A DNA stretch of 64,000 bases, from positions 1-64,000 of the forward strand of contig NW_024883117.1 in the NCBI RefSeq assembly GCF_019059575.1, read 5' to 3'. Within the stretch, counting starts at the first letter, position 1. Every line of letters starts with the position of its first letter. The translations under genes were made by a program, and so were the position numbers. Below are positions 12,498-23,794 of this stretch, one piece after another. This DNA comes from Amphibalanus amphitrite (lineage: Eukaryota > Arthropoda > Thecostraca > Balanomorpha > Balanidae). Below the pieces are notes generated by a model, which saw only the letters and a program-made list of their open reading frames with translations, was not told the DNA's origin and did not search any database.

Positions 12498-13192
12498 TAA
12501 GGACGGAATTGCCCACATTGCTGGAGAAGTCATTTAAAATCATGCTTTGTCCCATAGAAGCCGTCAAAATAGGTATAATCGCTCGCATTCACAAAATATT
12601 GTCTGGTTACGCTCAAAGCGCTTCTACTTTCGGCGGATGATAAGAAAAATCAAACACTAGTTTCAGAAAACAGAGCATGGTTTGGAACCTTGCCTCCCAA
12701 GGCAGCTGATACAGTTCTAATGAAACTATTCCAGGCTGGCATAACAAAGGGATGTCGATAAGCATTTCTAGTTTGTTTTCAGGTAATAGGTATATGGGAC
12801 CGGGGACCTTTTCTAATGATGAAATGTAACCCACCGTCTCGTTACTGGAGATGTTAAGCTGACACCAACTTTATGGTATACCGATACAAAACCGATACCA
12901 ACTTGGTAATTTATATTTTTATCTTAATGTTGTCGGTATTTTGCTGGTAGGTACTTGTCCTCACTAATGTATTGAATGCACTGAAATTGGTAAAAAGTTG
13001 GCATTACTCAAGTTCCCAAATTGCTTCGTCTTTTGGAATTCTCAATGGTTCCTTCCGGTTGACATTTGATTTGACATTAGTCCGTCGGCAACTGGCATCT
13101 GGTATGTATCTCATTAGGTATCTGCAGACTGCAAGTGGCATTTCCAATCGTTACCATATCCCTATGACAACGGGTCAACACAAAAAGGCACC

Positions 13193-13200
13193 TATATAAT
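13193..13200 (+). promoter_or_regulatory. TATA box of GPCR-like gene 2
   Basis: TATATAAT followed by GTCCCGA; the same string precedes the inverted paralogue. Confidence 0.65.
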
Positions 13201-13435
13201 GTCCCGAGAACACCTAGCACGCTCACAGGGAACTGCAGGAGTCGCCAGCAACATAGAAGCCAAGCTTGTGTTGGGTGAAACATCGTCAGGTAAGGGTGGC
13301 AGCATATTGGTTGAATCACAGCTGAAAGAAAGATACGACACAGGTCAAAACAATCTTGAAAAGTGCGCTGGCGGAATTTTTGAGAAGCCACGACATTGAT
13401 TGGCAGCACTTCAGCTCCCCTGCTTTCGCCTCGGT

Positions 13436-14416
13436 ATGGCACTCGTGGTCATCAAAGCAATTGTTGGTCTATTGCTGATGGCTGGATTCTCGCTGCCACT
13501 GACTGTGATTGCCAACTATCGTCGCCTCTTGGATGACCCTGCAATCTTTTTGGTACTCAACATGATAGTTACCAACTATGCGTTCGGCACCTCGGTGTTC
13601 CTGGTCGGGATGGCCGATCTCCTGTATCCGGAGGGAGTGCCTAGAGCCGTGTGCGCCGGTGGAATTTACTACTCTTTGACGACGGTGGTTGGTCTGAAGG
13701 TTGCGGCGCTCTCACTGGCCGTCGACCAGTTCATCGGCGTGGTCCACTCGCTCCGATATTACGCCATCATGGACGTCTGGAAGTGGAGGATGGTCTTTCT
13801 GACTTGGTTCTGCATGGCGGTGATGGTTCTGTTCTACTTATCCTGCTACCTGCTCGATTTGGAGACCAGTGATGAATATTTCCTGCGCCTGTTCGACATT
13901 CAGCCTACAAACGAGTGCCGTTCGCACCAAATGGCGCATATCGCCAATGTGGTCCTGGAGGTGGTACTGCTGGTGACCTCACTGTCCTCAGCTGTTCTCT
14001 TCATCCACACGGCCATTCAGGGAGTAAAACAAGAGCGCCGCATTGCCAACAGAAACACAGTGGACAAATCCAGCCGTTTCTTCGTCCGCTTCAAGTCCTT
14101 CAAGCGGATCGTCAAGGTGCTTCTGACTGTGCTGGCATTGGACATCTTCGGCATGGTATTCAGAATCATCAGGAGCTGGCATCCTCAGATGTCTGCCACT
14201 CAGCTAGTGCACCTGATTCGTATGCTCTGTCTGATTCTGGAGGGCTGGACGTACGGTCTGAGCAGCCCCGCAGTGCGCGCAGCCTTCCGCAGCTTCTTCA
14301 GATGTCGGAAGCGACAGACGCCCGTCTCACGGGTCGGTTCCGGCAATCTACAGCCGCTGGAGGTTCTCCCTGCTGATAGACAGGCGGGGCAGCAGACCGG
14401 GAGGGAGCGGTTCTAG
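13436..14416 (+). CDS. Rhodopsin-like (class A) GPCR-like receptor, gene 2
   Basis: The 326-residue seven-helix protein is a close paralogue of gene 1 and nearly identical to the inverted copy at 25095-26078. TM3 ends DQFIGVVHSLRY and TM7 leads to EGWTYGLSSPAVRAAF; both class A switch motifs are altered as in the siblings. I chose the ATG at 13436 because it aligns with the ATG of the arm B copy; an open frame continues 12 codons upstream without an ATG. A 5' UTR intron is likely: donor CAG/GTAAGG at 13290, acceptor AG at 13413-13414. The last residues (GRERF) match the paralogues, so the gene looks complete. Confidence 0.82.
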   Translation: MALVVIKAIVGLLLMAGFSLPLTVIANYRRLLDDPAIFLVLNMIVTNYAFGTSVFLVGMADLLYPEGVPRAVCAGGIYYSLTTVVGLKVAALSLAVDQFIGVVHSLRYYAIMDVWKWRMVFLTWFCMAVMVLFYLSCYLLDLETSDEYFLRLFDIQPTNECRSHQMAHIANVVLEVVLLVTSLSSAVLFIHTAIQGVKQERRIANRNTVDKSSRFFVRFKSFKRIVKVLLTVLALDIFGMVFRIIRSWHPQMSATQLVHLIRMLCLILEGWTYGLSSPAVRAAFRSFFRCRKRQTPVSRVGSGNLQPLEVLPADRQAGQQTGRERF

Positions 14417-14675
14417 TCCAGCCAGCCAGGCAGGCCGGCAAACCATGCGCATGCTGTCGTCATGTGTTGTAGCTATATTGTGTAGCGTCGCGTGGTCTTA
14501 CTGGCTGGCACAATGCACATGGCCGAAATGATATATGGGATTACATGGTAACTGGTAATGGATATCAAAAATAAATTGTGCCGGGAATCCGAGTAATTCA
14601 GCTACAAGAAGGTACTCAAATCACACGGCTATTTCTCGTAGTTGCGATATCGATGAATTCGAATTGAAAGTGATA

Positions 14676-16642
14676 GGGAAGAGCGGGGCAATGGCGACAT
14701 CATAAGCTTTTCCACAATAACTCAACTATTTAGTAAAGTTCGACCATGTTTTTTTGTTCCATTTGAAAGCCAACAAAACATACTTTGAGATGGCAACCTG
14801 CTTAAGTGCGGCAGATAATCGATGAGACGTTAAGAGCCTAGCGAAAAAAGTGACGAAAATTAAGCGTGGGGTGATGCCGGACGATGTACGCACGTACAAT
14901 AGCACTGGCCAACCCAGAAATTACAGTGAAAATTATGAAACGGCACTTGTATTCAGCACCAAACAGTTCGGTGGCCCCACGAACGGAGCTGCCTCTCTCC
15001 AAGGCCTTCAGCGCATTTGTCATCGTGAACTGAAGACCACAGGGCCATATCTGTTTTCTTGGCATAGTTACGAGACGTCTATAAGCATAAAAATATTATA
15101 TAAACGACTGCTTCACCTTGTATTGTATATTATATTTCGCATGTAACCATCGCAGGCTAGAAATGTTGCAAAAATGTTTCATATGTATGATCTCTTGCAT
15201 ATGATTCGGGATGATGCCGGACGCCTGCCCTGCATTACGCGGAGGTCATTTCAATTAAAAATGCATGCAACAAACAAATTATATGCGTCACAAACTTCTT
15301 ACCTCCCGGTAGTCGCTGGAGAAATCCTATATATTGAGGGTTCAACGAGAGCTTTTTTGATTCCTTTTAAGCATATTAGGGGAATTGGTCTAAAACAACA
15401 CCCTGATCATTTCTCCGAATATACCCCAAATACACTTTCTTTGAATATCGCTCTGAAATTCTTCTAATATACCCTACACTGAAAACCTTTTTGATTCCTT
15501 TTAAGCATATTAGGGGTTTTGGTCTAAAACAACACCCTGATCTTAGCGCGGTATTAATTACCTGTTATCGCAGAGATAAAAAAGTTGTAACTGCCAAGTT
15601 GTACCTTTTCCACTTACCTGAACATTTTTGTTATCGATTATGGGCCAACTATCTGTGTTCAATGTGTTTGCTGCTCCCATTTTGGCGCATTTTGAACGGT
15701 CTACGTGTTTGCTATTATCGAACACCCATCCGATATTACCCTATGGGGGGAGGTGTTTGAACCCCCTTCCCTCTCTTCTAACTCGGCTCCTGGGCCACGG
15801 AGCGACACGCGGAAGGTGGCGTTCGAAAGAGCAAGAAGCCAACGCATAACTCGGGGACCAATATCAATATCGAGACTCTTGGGATCCATTTGGACGCCCG
15901 TCCGTTATTTGCTGCTGCTGTCCGATAATACCCTAGTAACTTTTTTTTTCTTTAAAAAATCGCTGCGCTCCAACGCAACACCGGAACCTCAGCAGACTTT
16001 CTAAAAACAAAGTTTTGGGCTTTCTTCATATATTTAAATGACTCCCAGTTACATAAAAATGATAGCCTTCATGTTACGATGGCTTGAAGTTACCCGTCCG
16101 ATAATACCCAATTTTCCCCTACAATACAAGGTAAAGCAGTCATTTATATAACATTTTATGCTTTTAGACGTCTCGTAACTATGCCAAGAAAACAGATATG
16201 GCCCTGTGGTCTTCAGTTCGTCATGACAAATGCGCTGAAGGCCTTGGAGAGAGGCAGCTCCGTTCGTGGGGCCACCGAACTGTTTGCTGCTGAATACAAG
16301 AGCCGTTTCAGAATTTTCACTGTAATTTCTGGGCTGGCCCGTGGCCAATGCTATTGTACCTCGTCCGGCATTACCCCAAGCTTTTTTGCACGTACAATTT
16401 TCACCACTTTTTTCGTTTAGGCTCTCTTTTCGTTTCTTTCGTTTTCGTTTTTTTTTGCGCTCTTTTTTCGTTTTTTCGTTAGGCTCTCAACGTCTCATCG
16501 ATTATCTGCCGCACTAAGCAGGTTGCCATCTCAAAGTATGTTTTGTTGGCTTTCAAATGAAACAAAAACATGGTCGAACTTTGCTAAATAGTTGAGTTAT
16601 TGTGGATAATGCTTATGGTCTCGCCATTACCCCGCTCTCCCT
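14676..16642. mobile_element. TA-flanked element with about 450-bp terminal inverted repeats
   Basis: Left end GGGAAGAGCGGGGCAATGGC and right end GCCATTACCCCGCTCTCCC are inverted, and both are bordered by TA (14674-14675; 16643-16644). The inverted similarity runs inward to about 15125 and about 16130. Inside, GGGGAATTGG at 15379 and CCAATTTTCCCC at 16108-16119, also bordered by TA, look like the ends of a second, nested element. No transposase motif is seen. The insertion sits exactly at the boundary between arm A and the LINE. Confidence 0.72.
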
Positions 16643-16644
16643 TA

Positions 16645-17301
16645 TCCACGCTACTGCATTATCCGTTTGATGATGTGTTTGTGCAGCCATCACCGCAGGA
16701 TAAGTGGGAATGTTTCCTCCGCAAATTCGTGCCACAGCTGGACTTGGTAGCCCCGATCAGTGTCATCAGTGTCATCAGTGTCAGCCGACACGGCTCGCCT
16801 AATGCAGCAGCGCCGCGGGGCACTGGCGAGCGGGGACCGCGAGGTCTATAAAATGCTGAACTCGCAGGTGCGTGCTGCGATACGTCGTGACAGTCTCACA
16901 TCCGACAGCGTGTATACGAGGTGGGCAGGTCGGGTATGTGGCGATGTCTGAACCAAGTGATCGGTGCCAAGGTCACAGCCTCCGCTGCGCCCGAGGTTGA
17001 CGCGGATACGCTCAATTGGTACTTTGTGAGCGTCGGCACCAACACGGCCGCCAGCGTTTTGAGACCGAGGGATGCTGCGCCAGTGAGATTGCCTCGTGTG
17101 ATGACTTGTTCACTTAGGTTAGCACCCGTCACACATGAGCAACTGTGGCACACTGTATGCATGATGAAAGCGTCTAGTTCATGCGGTGAGGACGGCGTCA
17201 GCGTCAAGCTCATCCAGAGGTGCTTCCGGTCTATCGGCCATGTACTCTTAGACGTGGTCAATAGTAGCCTGACAAGCGGCCATGTCCCTGAGTCATGGAA
17301 A
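16645..17301 (+). pseudogene. LINE (CR1/L2-like) fragment upstream of the reverse transcriptase
   Basis: Two frames give peptides typical of the linker between endonuclease and reverse transcriptase in LINE ORF2: a Lys/Arg-rich helix (about 16770-16900) and WRCLNQVIGAK followed by a stretch ending SGHVPESWKHAI. The last peptide continues logically into KFRPISVV at about 20997, beyond an inserted element. The frames are not continuous (shift at about 16930), so the copy is dead. The 5' end, with the endonuclease, is missing. Confidence 0.75.
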
Positions 17302-17550
17302 CACGCGATCACTGGCGGATCCAGGCTTGCGTTTTGGGGGGGGGGGGGCAACTCATGCAGGAGCCAAACCTAGGGTACCCCCAAATCCTGTTTTCTCATC
17401 GGATTTAGGCCACTTATTTTTCGTCACAGCCCTGACACTATGAATATTTTTTTTTAAACTAAAAAGAAAAATATATAAATGGTAGCCCACCCGACCCATG
17501 CCTTTATATTACTTTGTAAACACTTACCATTGCTTTTGTCGACCAGTTAA

Positions 17551-18101
17551 AGGAAATAGTTCACTTTCACGATTTTTTTTTTTGCAACGATTTATTATTT
17601 TTTATGTTCAAAATAATCAGCAAAGAAAATAAAACCTTTTTATAACAAAATATTTTTTTTTCTATATTTTGATATAGGAAGAACTTTTCAGTTTCTGTAA
17701 GGCACACGCGATCCAGTATGAAAAGAGCATGGGTCCCGAAAATTCTTCAGAAACAGAGAAATTATCGCAGCCACCGGCATTTGGGCGATCTGCTCGATCT
17801 GATAATGTTCCCCTGAATGTCCTAATTGATCAGTACGAGAATTTCTCTAGAGTTCTCGTAGATAATTTCTCTAGTTTCTGAAGAATGTTCGGGACCCATG
17901 CTCTTTTCATACTGGATGGAAATATATGCATGCAAGGCACACATCCTCAACGCAAGACACCTTTTTCGGGACGAGAAATAGAATATCTTTGCCTAGGGTG
18001 ATCGTTGGGCTGTAAAAGCTCCTGATTTATGCTCGTCTCAGCCCAAGCTACGGAACTGCTATTCCAGTTCAAAACCCATGTTAAAAAGTGAACTATTTCC
18101 T
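17551..18101. mobile_element. TTAA-flanked MITE with perfect 17-bp inverted repeats
   Basis: AGGAAATAGTTCACTTT at the left end is exactly inverted at the right end (18085-18101), and both are bordered by TTAA (17547-17550; 18102-18105). This is the piggyBac-type target, although the ends lack the usual CCC. At the centre, about 17713-17766 and 17862-17917 form a second long inverted pair (CCAGTATGAAAAGAGCATGG and its complement). Confidence 0.78.
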
Positions 18102-18301
18102 TTAACCCGCTTCGAGTCAGTGCTTGGCTCCATTTGCGGGCCGGAAGGTGGTAAAACACCCCCTGTCTAACTCGGCTCCTGGGCCACGCACTGATTGAAC
18201 TATGTTTCATTATCGTTTGGTGGAGGGGGCAAACGGGACACTTAAGGCCTCTGGGAAGGGGGCATGACCCTAAATGCCCCCTCCCTGGATCCGCCAGTGT
18301 A

Positions 18302-19659
18302 CAGGGTGTCTCAAAAGTTCGTTTACAGGTACCAGCCATGCTTTTTTGTCAATAATTCTGAATCAACAAGAAATTAACAGTCGAAATTTTGCATGGGCAT
18401 TGGTAACAACCTTCCTCAAGCAGCTTCATTGTTTTCAAGCGCATTCGACCCTTCATGAGCCCACAAAAAGGGTTCACCTCTGACCATGGATCAGGCATGA
18501 AAATGGAGGTCGCATACTCGGGTCGGCTGAGAAACTCTCTGCTTCACGAGTAATGGGAATGGTTAGGTCGGAAATGACACATGGCAAAGTGTCGGCGAGG
18601 ATGAGTCATGATGGTCATCTAATAAAAACGGTGGCTAAAATTTTTGAAGGACAAAACCATGCGAGACTAACAGCGCTTTGAACGACCCTTGTACCGCAGC
18701 AGACTCGTGCTCCGGAAAGCAGCTGAAAATGCAGTCCTAACTATTAAAAACTGACTAGAAGCTCACAGACAGAGGTTTCAAAAATTCAAAATTTCAAAAA
18801 TTGCAGGTCATCATAAAATAAAGACAAAATATCACTTAAAATTGTTTATAATATCTATAACGCTAAATTTTGAGGGAAAAATAATGCGAAAATCGTCAAT
18901 GCCGAGGACAAATGACCCTCCAAAAGTGTCAATTAATGTAAAGTTTTATCTAACGAAGTTTCAAGAGGCAGATCTGGAGCAAAGAGCTTTCTTTTACACA
19001 CAAAATCCGGACAAAACCGCACGATGGACAGGTTTTGGCCGTTTACAAAGCAGAACCTCTCCTGAGGAAAACACTCCGGAACCCAGCGAAGGTCTTGGCA
19101 TTGGGAATGACGAGCGTTCGGGATTTGCAAAATTTGCAAAATGTGTCTAAGAAACAGATGGCCGACACATTCAGCTACGATCTGCTGCGAAAAATTTGCC
19201 CCTGGCACTTCCCATTTGTTCAGAAATGGGGTTGTTTTGAAAAGGAAAATGGTGCTTGGGAAGTCGGCGCCAGTCATTTATGATAGCGCCAGAGAAGACC
19301 TACAGAATACTCACGGATGGTGTCGATGCAAGCTGTCGGCTTTCAGGGAGAAGCGGATGTTGCCGGGGAGCTCGTCAAACCTAAATCCGACGCAGAAACC
19401 GCAGGGGATTCCCCTACAAGAGCTTGAAAACTGGTAACCTTTTATCAGCCTCCGGCAGCTGACGGAGTGACGAAAATCGGTATGGGCAAATATTTTTGGA
19501 GATGCAGCAAAGGGTTTGGTTTCCAACCTTCCGAATCAGTTGTCAAAGCATGCATATTTGTCTAGTGTACACACGGACACCAAAACCTTAGATTTTTGGC
19601 AGGTTCTTATATGCTTTATTGACATGGGCAATGTGTAAACGAACTTTTGAGACACCCTG
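18302..19659. mobile_element. mariner-like element, degenerate
   Basis: The termini are CAGGGTGTCTCAAAAGTTCG and its inverse CGAACTTTTGAGACACCCTG, bordered by TA on both sides (18300-18301; 19660-19661). A length of 1358 bp is about that of a full mariner. Frames in the interior are broken and I could not identify the catalytic DD(D/E) motif, so it is inactive or non-autonomous. Removing it joins GCCAGTG to TAAGAGAC. Confidence 0.82.
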
Positions 19660-19978
19660 TAAGAGACCATTGGAGCTGCAGTTGGGTACCTCAGACGTCA
19701 GGGTACGCCCTCAGATGTATAGGACTCGCAAGGAGACCTCTTATGCTATAGTGGACTGAAAGGACCCAAAGGAGCCTGTCTAGGGCTCCCGGAGATAGAC
19801 GTGGGCCCTCGGGAGTCCGCCAGAACCCCCAATGAGGGATAAAAGAGGGATACCAAGTGCCTGCAATTGCATATTGCATAAGCCATAACGCCTTTACAAA
19901 TCAATATACATTATGTATCAGTGGCAGATCCAAGGGGGGCCACATGGGTCATGACCCCCCTTGGTACGCCCGGGGGAA

Positions 19979-20615
19979 CCACAGGCCTGTCAGGGGCATC
20001 ACCAGCCCGCCAGGGGCACCACAGGCCTAGCAAGGGCACCACGGGCCTGTGAGGGGCCCCACAGGCTTGTCAGGGGCACCCCAGGTCTGTCAGAGACACC
20101 AGAGACCTGCCAGGGGCGCCGCCGGCCTCGCAGGGGAACCATGGGCCAGTCAGGGGCACCAGAGGCCTAGCAGGGGTACCAGAGGCCTTACAGGGGCACC
20201 ACCGGCCTTGCAGGGGCACCTTGGGCCTGTCAGGGGCACCACAGTCCTGTCAGAGCCCAGGGGCACCAGCGGCCTAGCAGGGGCACCACAGGCCTGCCAG
20301 AGGCACCACCGGCCTCGCAGGGGCACCATGTGTCAGGGGCCCCACCGGCCTCGCAGGGGCACCACCGGCCTGGCCTCACAGGCATCACGGCATCACGCAG
20401 AGGCACCTTGGGCCTATTGGGGGCAGCACGGGCCTGTTGAGGGCACTTTAGGCTTGTCAGGGGCACCACAGTCCTGTCAGGTCCCAGGGGCATCAGCAGC
20501 CTAGCAGGGGCACCCTAGGCCCGCCAGAGGCACCACAGGCCTGCCAGGGTCCAGGGGCACCACAGGCCTAACAAGGGCACCACGGGCCTGTTAGGGGCAC
20601 CTCAGGCTGCCGTGC
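19979..20615. repeat. G/C-rich minisatellite (about 24-bp unit)
   Basis: About 25 imperfect tandem copies of a unit with the core AGGGGCACCACAGGCCTG, some shortened. It lies inside a hAT-like element (about 19919-20644). The repetitive Gly/Pro-rich frames across it are an artefact of the repeat. Confidence 0.88.
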
Positions 20616-20945
20616 CCCCCCCCCCCCCCCCGGATCCGCCAGTGATGCCACACCACGCGAAACACCGCCAACTACCAGCTGCCGCGCCATAAACACGTGC
20701 CAACAACAGTCTTTTTTTGAAGGTCGACTCCGCTCGCGCAACTTTTGACTGACCCTCACTGCTACCATATTGCTTCTATATTATGCTGTGGAAAGCTTTA
20801 CTTCACCAAGTGGCTAAAAACCTCTATCAAGGTATATTTTCTTAGCAATTTTTCTGACGTTTTGGGGGGGGGGGCAAACAGGCCACTTTAGGCCTTGGGG
20901 GGGGGGGGCATGGCCCCCGTGGCCCCCCCCCTGGATCCGCCAGTG

Positions 20946-21809
20946 CACGCGATAGTAACACCACTGCCAAAAACCAATGTTCTCGACGACCCTACCAAAT
21001 TTCGCCCGATATCGGTCGTTCCGGCTATCTCAAAAATTGTTGAACGCATCGTTTACAATAAGCTCAACGACTACTTTACCAGGCACGAGCTCTACTCACG
21101 ATCGCAACATGGGTATCGCGCGAATCACTCAACGGAAACGGCTTTGACCGAGGTCACGGACAAAATCCTGTGCAGCATGGACCGAGGCGAGGTCTCGCTG
21201 CTTGTCCTGATCGATCTATCGCGCTGTTTTGACGTGATCGATCATGGAGTACTTTTAGAGAAACTCAGACTTTACAACATCGACACCACGTGGTTTGAGA
21301 ACTACCTGCGTGGACACACCCAACAGGTTAAGGCGAGGGATTGTGATGGGAATGTTAAATTCTCAACTTCCCTGCCCATTACCACAGGAGTCTATCAGGG
21401 GACATCGCTCGGCCCACTGCTGTTCTCAGTGTTTTCTAATGACCTCGCTCTGCATTCTCACGGAGCATCCATCTTCCAATACGCGGACGATACACAGTTT
21501 TTAGTCTCGGGCCGCAAGCAGGACATTCATTCGCTGATTGGTAGGATGGAGCAGACTCTGTACGCGTTATCGACATGGTTCTCGACGCATTCTATGAAAG
21601 TGAACGCTGACAAAACACAGTTGATGGTTTTTGGAACAAAAGCTATGCTGCGAAACTTTCCAGAAGTTCGGCTTAACTTCGGCGGGTCAGTTATCTCCGA
21701 GTGCCGGACAGCGAAAAATCTAGGACTGGTAATGGACAGATATCTGACTTTCGATTCTCACATTGATCAGCTCGTCAGAAAATGCACTGGCATGTTACTC
21801 GCTTTGTCC
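20946..21809 (+). pseudogene. LINE reverse transcriptase (CR1/L2-like), central part
   Basis: This is the fingers-palm part of a non-LTR reverse transcriptase. It shows FRPISVVPAISKIVERIVY, then QHGYRANHSTETAL, motif A around LIDLSRCFDVIDH, the GTSLGPLLFS block, and the catalytic YADDTQF at about 21480-21500. The order and wording fit CR1/L2/jockey-type elements. It joins in sense to 16645-17301 across the hAT insertion and to 23125 onward across a second one. No stop occurs in this part, so decay is mainly by insertion. Confidence 0.9.
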
Positions 21810-21817
21810 CATGTTAA

Positions 21818-23124
21818 CATGGGCGTCGAAACCGGGGGGGACGGGGGGGACGCGTCCCCCCCCAGTCGAGGAATCCGGGGGGGACGTCCCCCGCAAAAAA
21901 TATCCTCATGAATGATTAAAAAAGTGATCAACGAAATTGGTGTATTGTCGTTTTGGGATGAAATTGCGGATACCTACCCGTATACAAATTGAATCATGCG
22001 AATTGCTGACACTGTACCCTTGCTTGCAGGGCTGCGGAGTAGATTGATTTTGGTAACTCTGACTCCGGCTTTTAAAAAATCGCTCGGAGTCCCCACCCCA
22101 TCTCCGATCACGGCATCCCTCGGCCCGCATCGGAGTGAAAAACATGTGATGTGATGCGTTTGTCTCTTTGAACATTTCTTGGCACGTTTAAAGATAACAT
22201 TACCTACGAGGTGCAGCTCTGGACTGTCCGTCCCAGGTCCTCGATAGGGAGCCAAAGCTCCAGTTGTAGGGGCGACCATATTCAACAAGGGCTGAAGATC
22301 TGTCCCAAAGTCTCAGAGTGGGACAACAGCTTGCAAAGACCACACATTTTATGTAGGATATTCGTAATAGTCAAGACCTTCAGCTCACTCTCAAACGGCC
22401 CTCTTCCCGTTCAAGGCCATCCGACAGCAGAAGGTCTCACCATGGCCTTTGAACGCTTGATGCTTGAGGGTGAGAGGGCCTCGTCCTGGTCTGAGAGAGC
22501 CCAGGAGGATGTAATACTCAGTATGGTCCTACATTGGTCTTACCATGACCCGGCCTTCAATCACCACAGCCAACAGAATCTCCAGCTTTTATCCGACCCA
22601 TCCTCGGGAATGACGTTGACTCTGACTTCAGAGTTGAAGTCTGTTACGACTTTGGTGACTCCAACTCCGTATCCGACCAAAACCGTCGACTACGACCGAA
22701 GTCGACTCCGACCCCGCGGTCCTGCAGCTACACTGCGCAGAGTTTCCAACTTCTTGGAAATAAGCTGTACCTATGGTTGACAGAGGACCACACGATTGTT
22801 TAGAGGCAGGGCTGCTGGACTTGGTGACTAGATCCTAACTGTCCTGGTATCAAACGTATTACTCGGGATGCAAAATTTATGCGTTTTGGGACTGTTTTGC
22901 CAAGAGTTTTTGCCAATTTTCGCGGCGCTTCGCGCCGCCAATTCATGCACAGATAGAAAAGAGTGTGACTAATAACGCCTCCACGCGAGAACATGAGAAC
23001 ATGTGTATTGTGTATGCGTTATAAGTAGTGCATAGGCCTGAAATTGTACGGTAACTAACTTTTGGGTTTTTAGTCAGCCAATCCGTCCCCCCCCCCCAGT
23101 CAAAAATCCGTGGCGACGCCCCTG
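21818..23124. mobile_element. Second hAT-type insertion in the LINE (8-bp target duplication)
   Basis: The element begins CATGGGCGTCGAAACCGG and ends GTGGCGACGCCCCTG, imperfect inverted ends. CATGTTAA is present on both sides (21810-21817 and 23125-23132). Its 1307 bp contain only broken frames and no recognised transposase. The terminus family differs from the GGATCCGCC group. Confidence 0.83.
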
Positions 23125-23792
23125 CATGTTAAACACTGCCTACGCCCGATGTCATCGAATTACTTGTGATGTCTCTGGTCATATCTCATATACGATACTG
23201 TATATCTATCTACGGCACTTACGGACAGGCCCAGAGACATAGGATTCAAAAACTGCTGAACTTCTGTGCTCGGGTAGTATGTGGCGTACGAAAGTACGAT
23301 CACATCTCGGCGAAGTACAAGCAGCTCGGGTGGCTCAATGCCGAACAGCTTATACTGTATCATCGTATGTGCCTCATACAAAGGGTGCGCACCACTGGAG
23401 CCGCGGTCGGCATCGTCGAACACCTGGTCACAAGTGACCATCAGGCATCAGCACAACACCAGTGACCAGGATACGCGGTCTGCTGCAGCGGCCGAGTGTG
23501 AAAACAAATTCGCAGGTGCTCGCAGACGATATTTCAGCGGCATTGATGCATACAATAAACTTCCGCAAGACATTCGCGAAGTGGGAATCACCAGCTTTAA
23601 GACTCGAGTGACTGACTGGCTGCTGCGTGACACTGGTTAGGTGCTGCCGGCGAATGTCAGAGCGGGTGTTGAACAGTTTGTGTCTGTGGTCAATCGCCTT
23701 TCGTGAGTACCCTGCTGCATTGTACCTAAATGTGTTCATTTTACCTCTGTGTTTACCAGTTTGAAACACATTTAACAGTGTGTTTTATCATG
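23125..23792 (+). pseudogene. LINE ORF2 C-terminus and start of 3' UTR
   Basis: Continuing the reverse transcriptase, the peptide has ISHIRYCISIYG and QKLLNFCARVVCGVRKYDHIS, typical of the thumb and C-terminal region. A frameshift at about 23440-23465 moves to a second frame that ends AYNKLPQDIREVGITSFKTR and stops at 23638-23640. The frameshift shows this is a dead copy. Confidence 0.82.
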
Positions 23793-23794
23793 TA

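Larger units (their letters stand above)
10455..14675. repeat. Inverted duplication, arm A
   Basis: This segment is repeated in reverse complement at 24836-33022. Matching landmarks are: CGCTATACGTTTGC (about 10494) with GCAAACGTATAGCG (about 32967); the block 12000-12140 with 32520-32670; the GPCR genes; and the 3' flank around 14400-14670 with 24836-25080. Without its two private insertions (10531-11725 and about 12364-12497) the arm is about 2.9 kb. Arm B without its retrotransposon is of similar length. Confidence 0.88.
17310..20945. mobile_element. Nested hAT-type insertion in the LINE (8-bp target duplication)
   Basis: The insert begins CACTGGCGGATCCAGG and ends CCTGGATCCGCCAGTG, perfect 16-bp inverted termini. 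CACGCGAT flanks it on both sides (17302-17309 and 20946-20953), an 8-bp hAT-type target duplication that interrupts the LINE reading frame. The inside is composite: another right end GGATCCGCCAGTG at 18299, a mariner-like element (18302-19659), a third end pair near 19919 and 20644, and a minisatellite. No hAT transposase was recognised. It may be one large element invaded by relatives, or the product of recombination between relatives. Confidence 0.82.

Noticed and set aside
18842-19437. Intact mariner transposase
   Set aside because: Frames are broken on both strands and no D,D34D-type catalytic spacing was found; only the termini support the element call.
19961-20504. Gly/Pro-rich collagen-like frame
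   Set aside because: It is a translation of a 24-bp minisatellite inside a hAT-like element, with no start context or conserved repeat triplet.
22211-22780. A 189-residue plus-strand frame inside the second hAT element as a transposase
   Set aside because: No zinc finger, DDE residues or hAT dimerisation motif could be identified.
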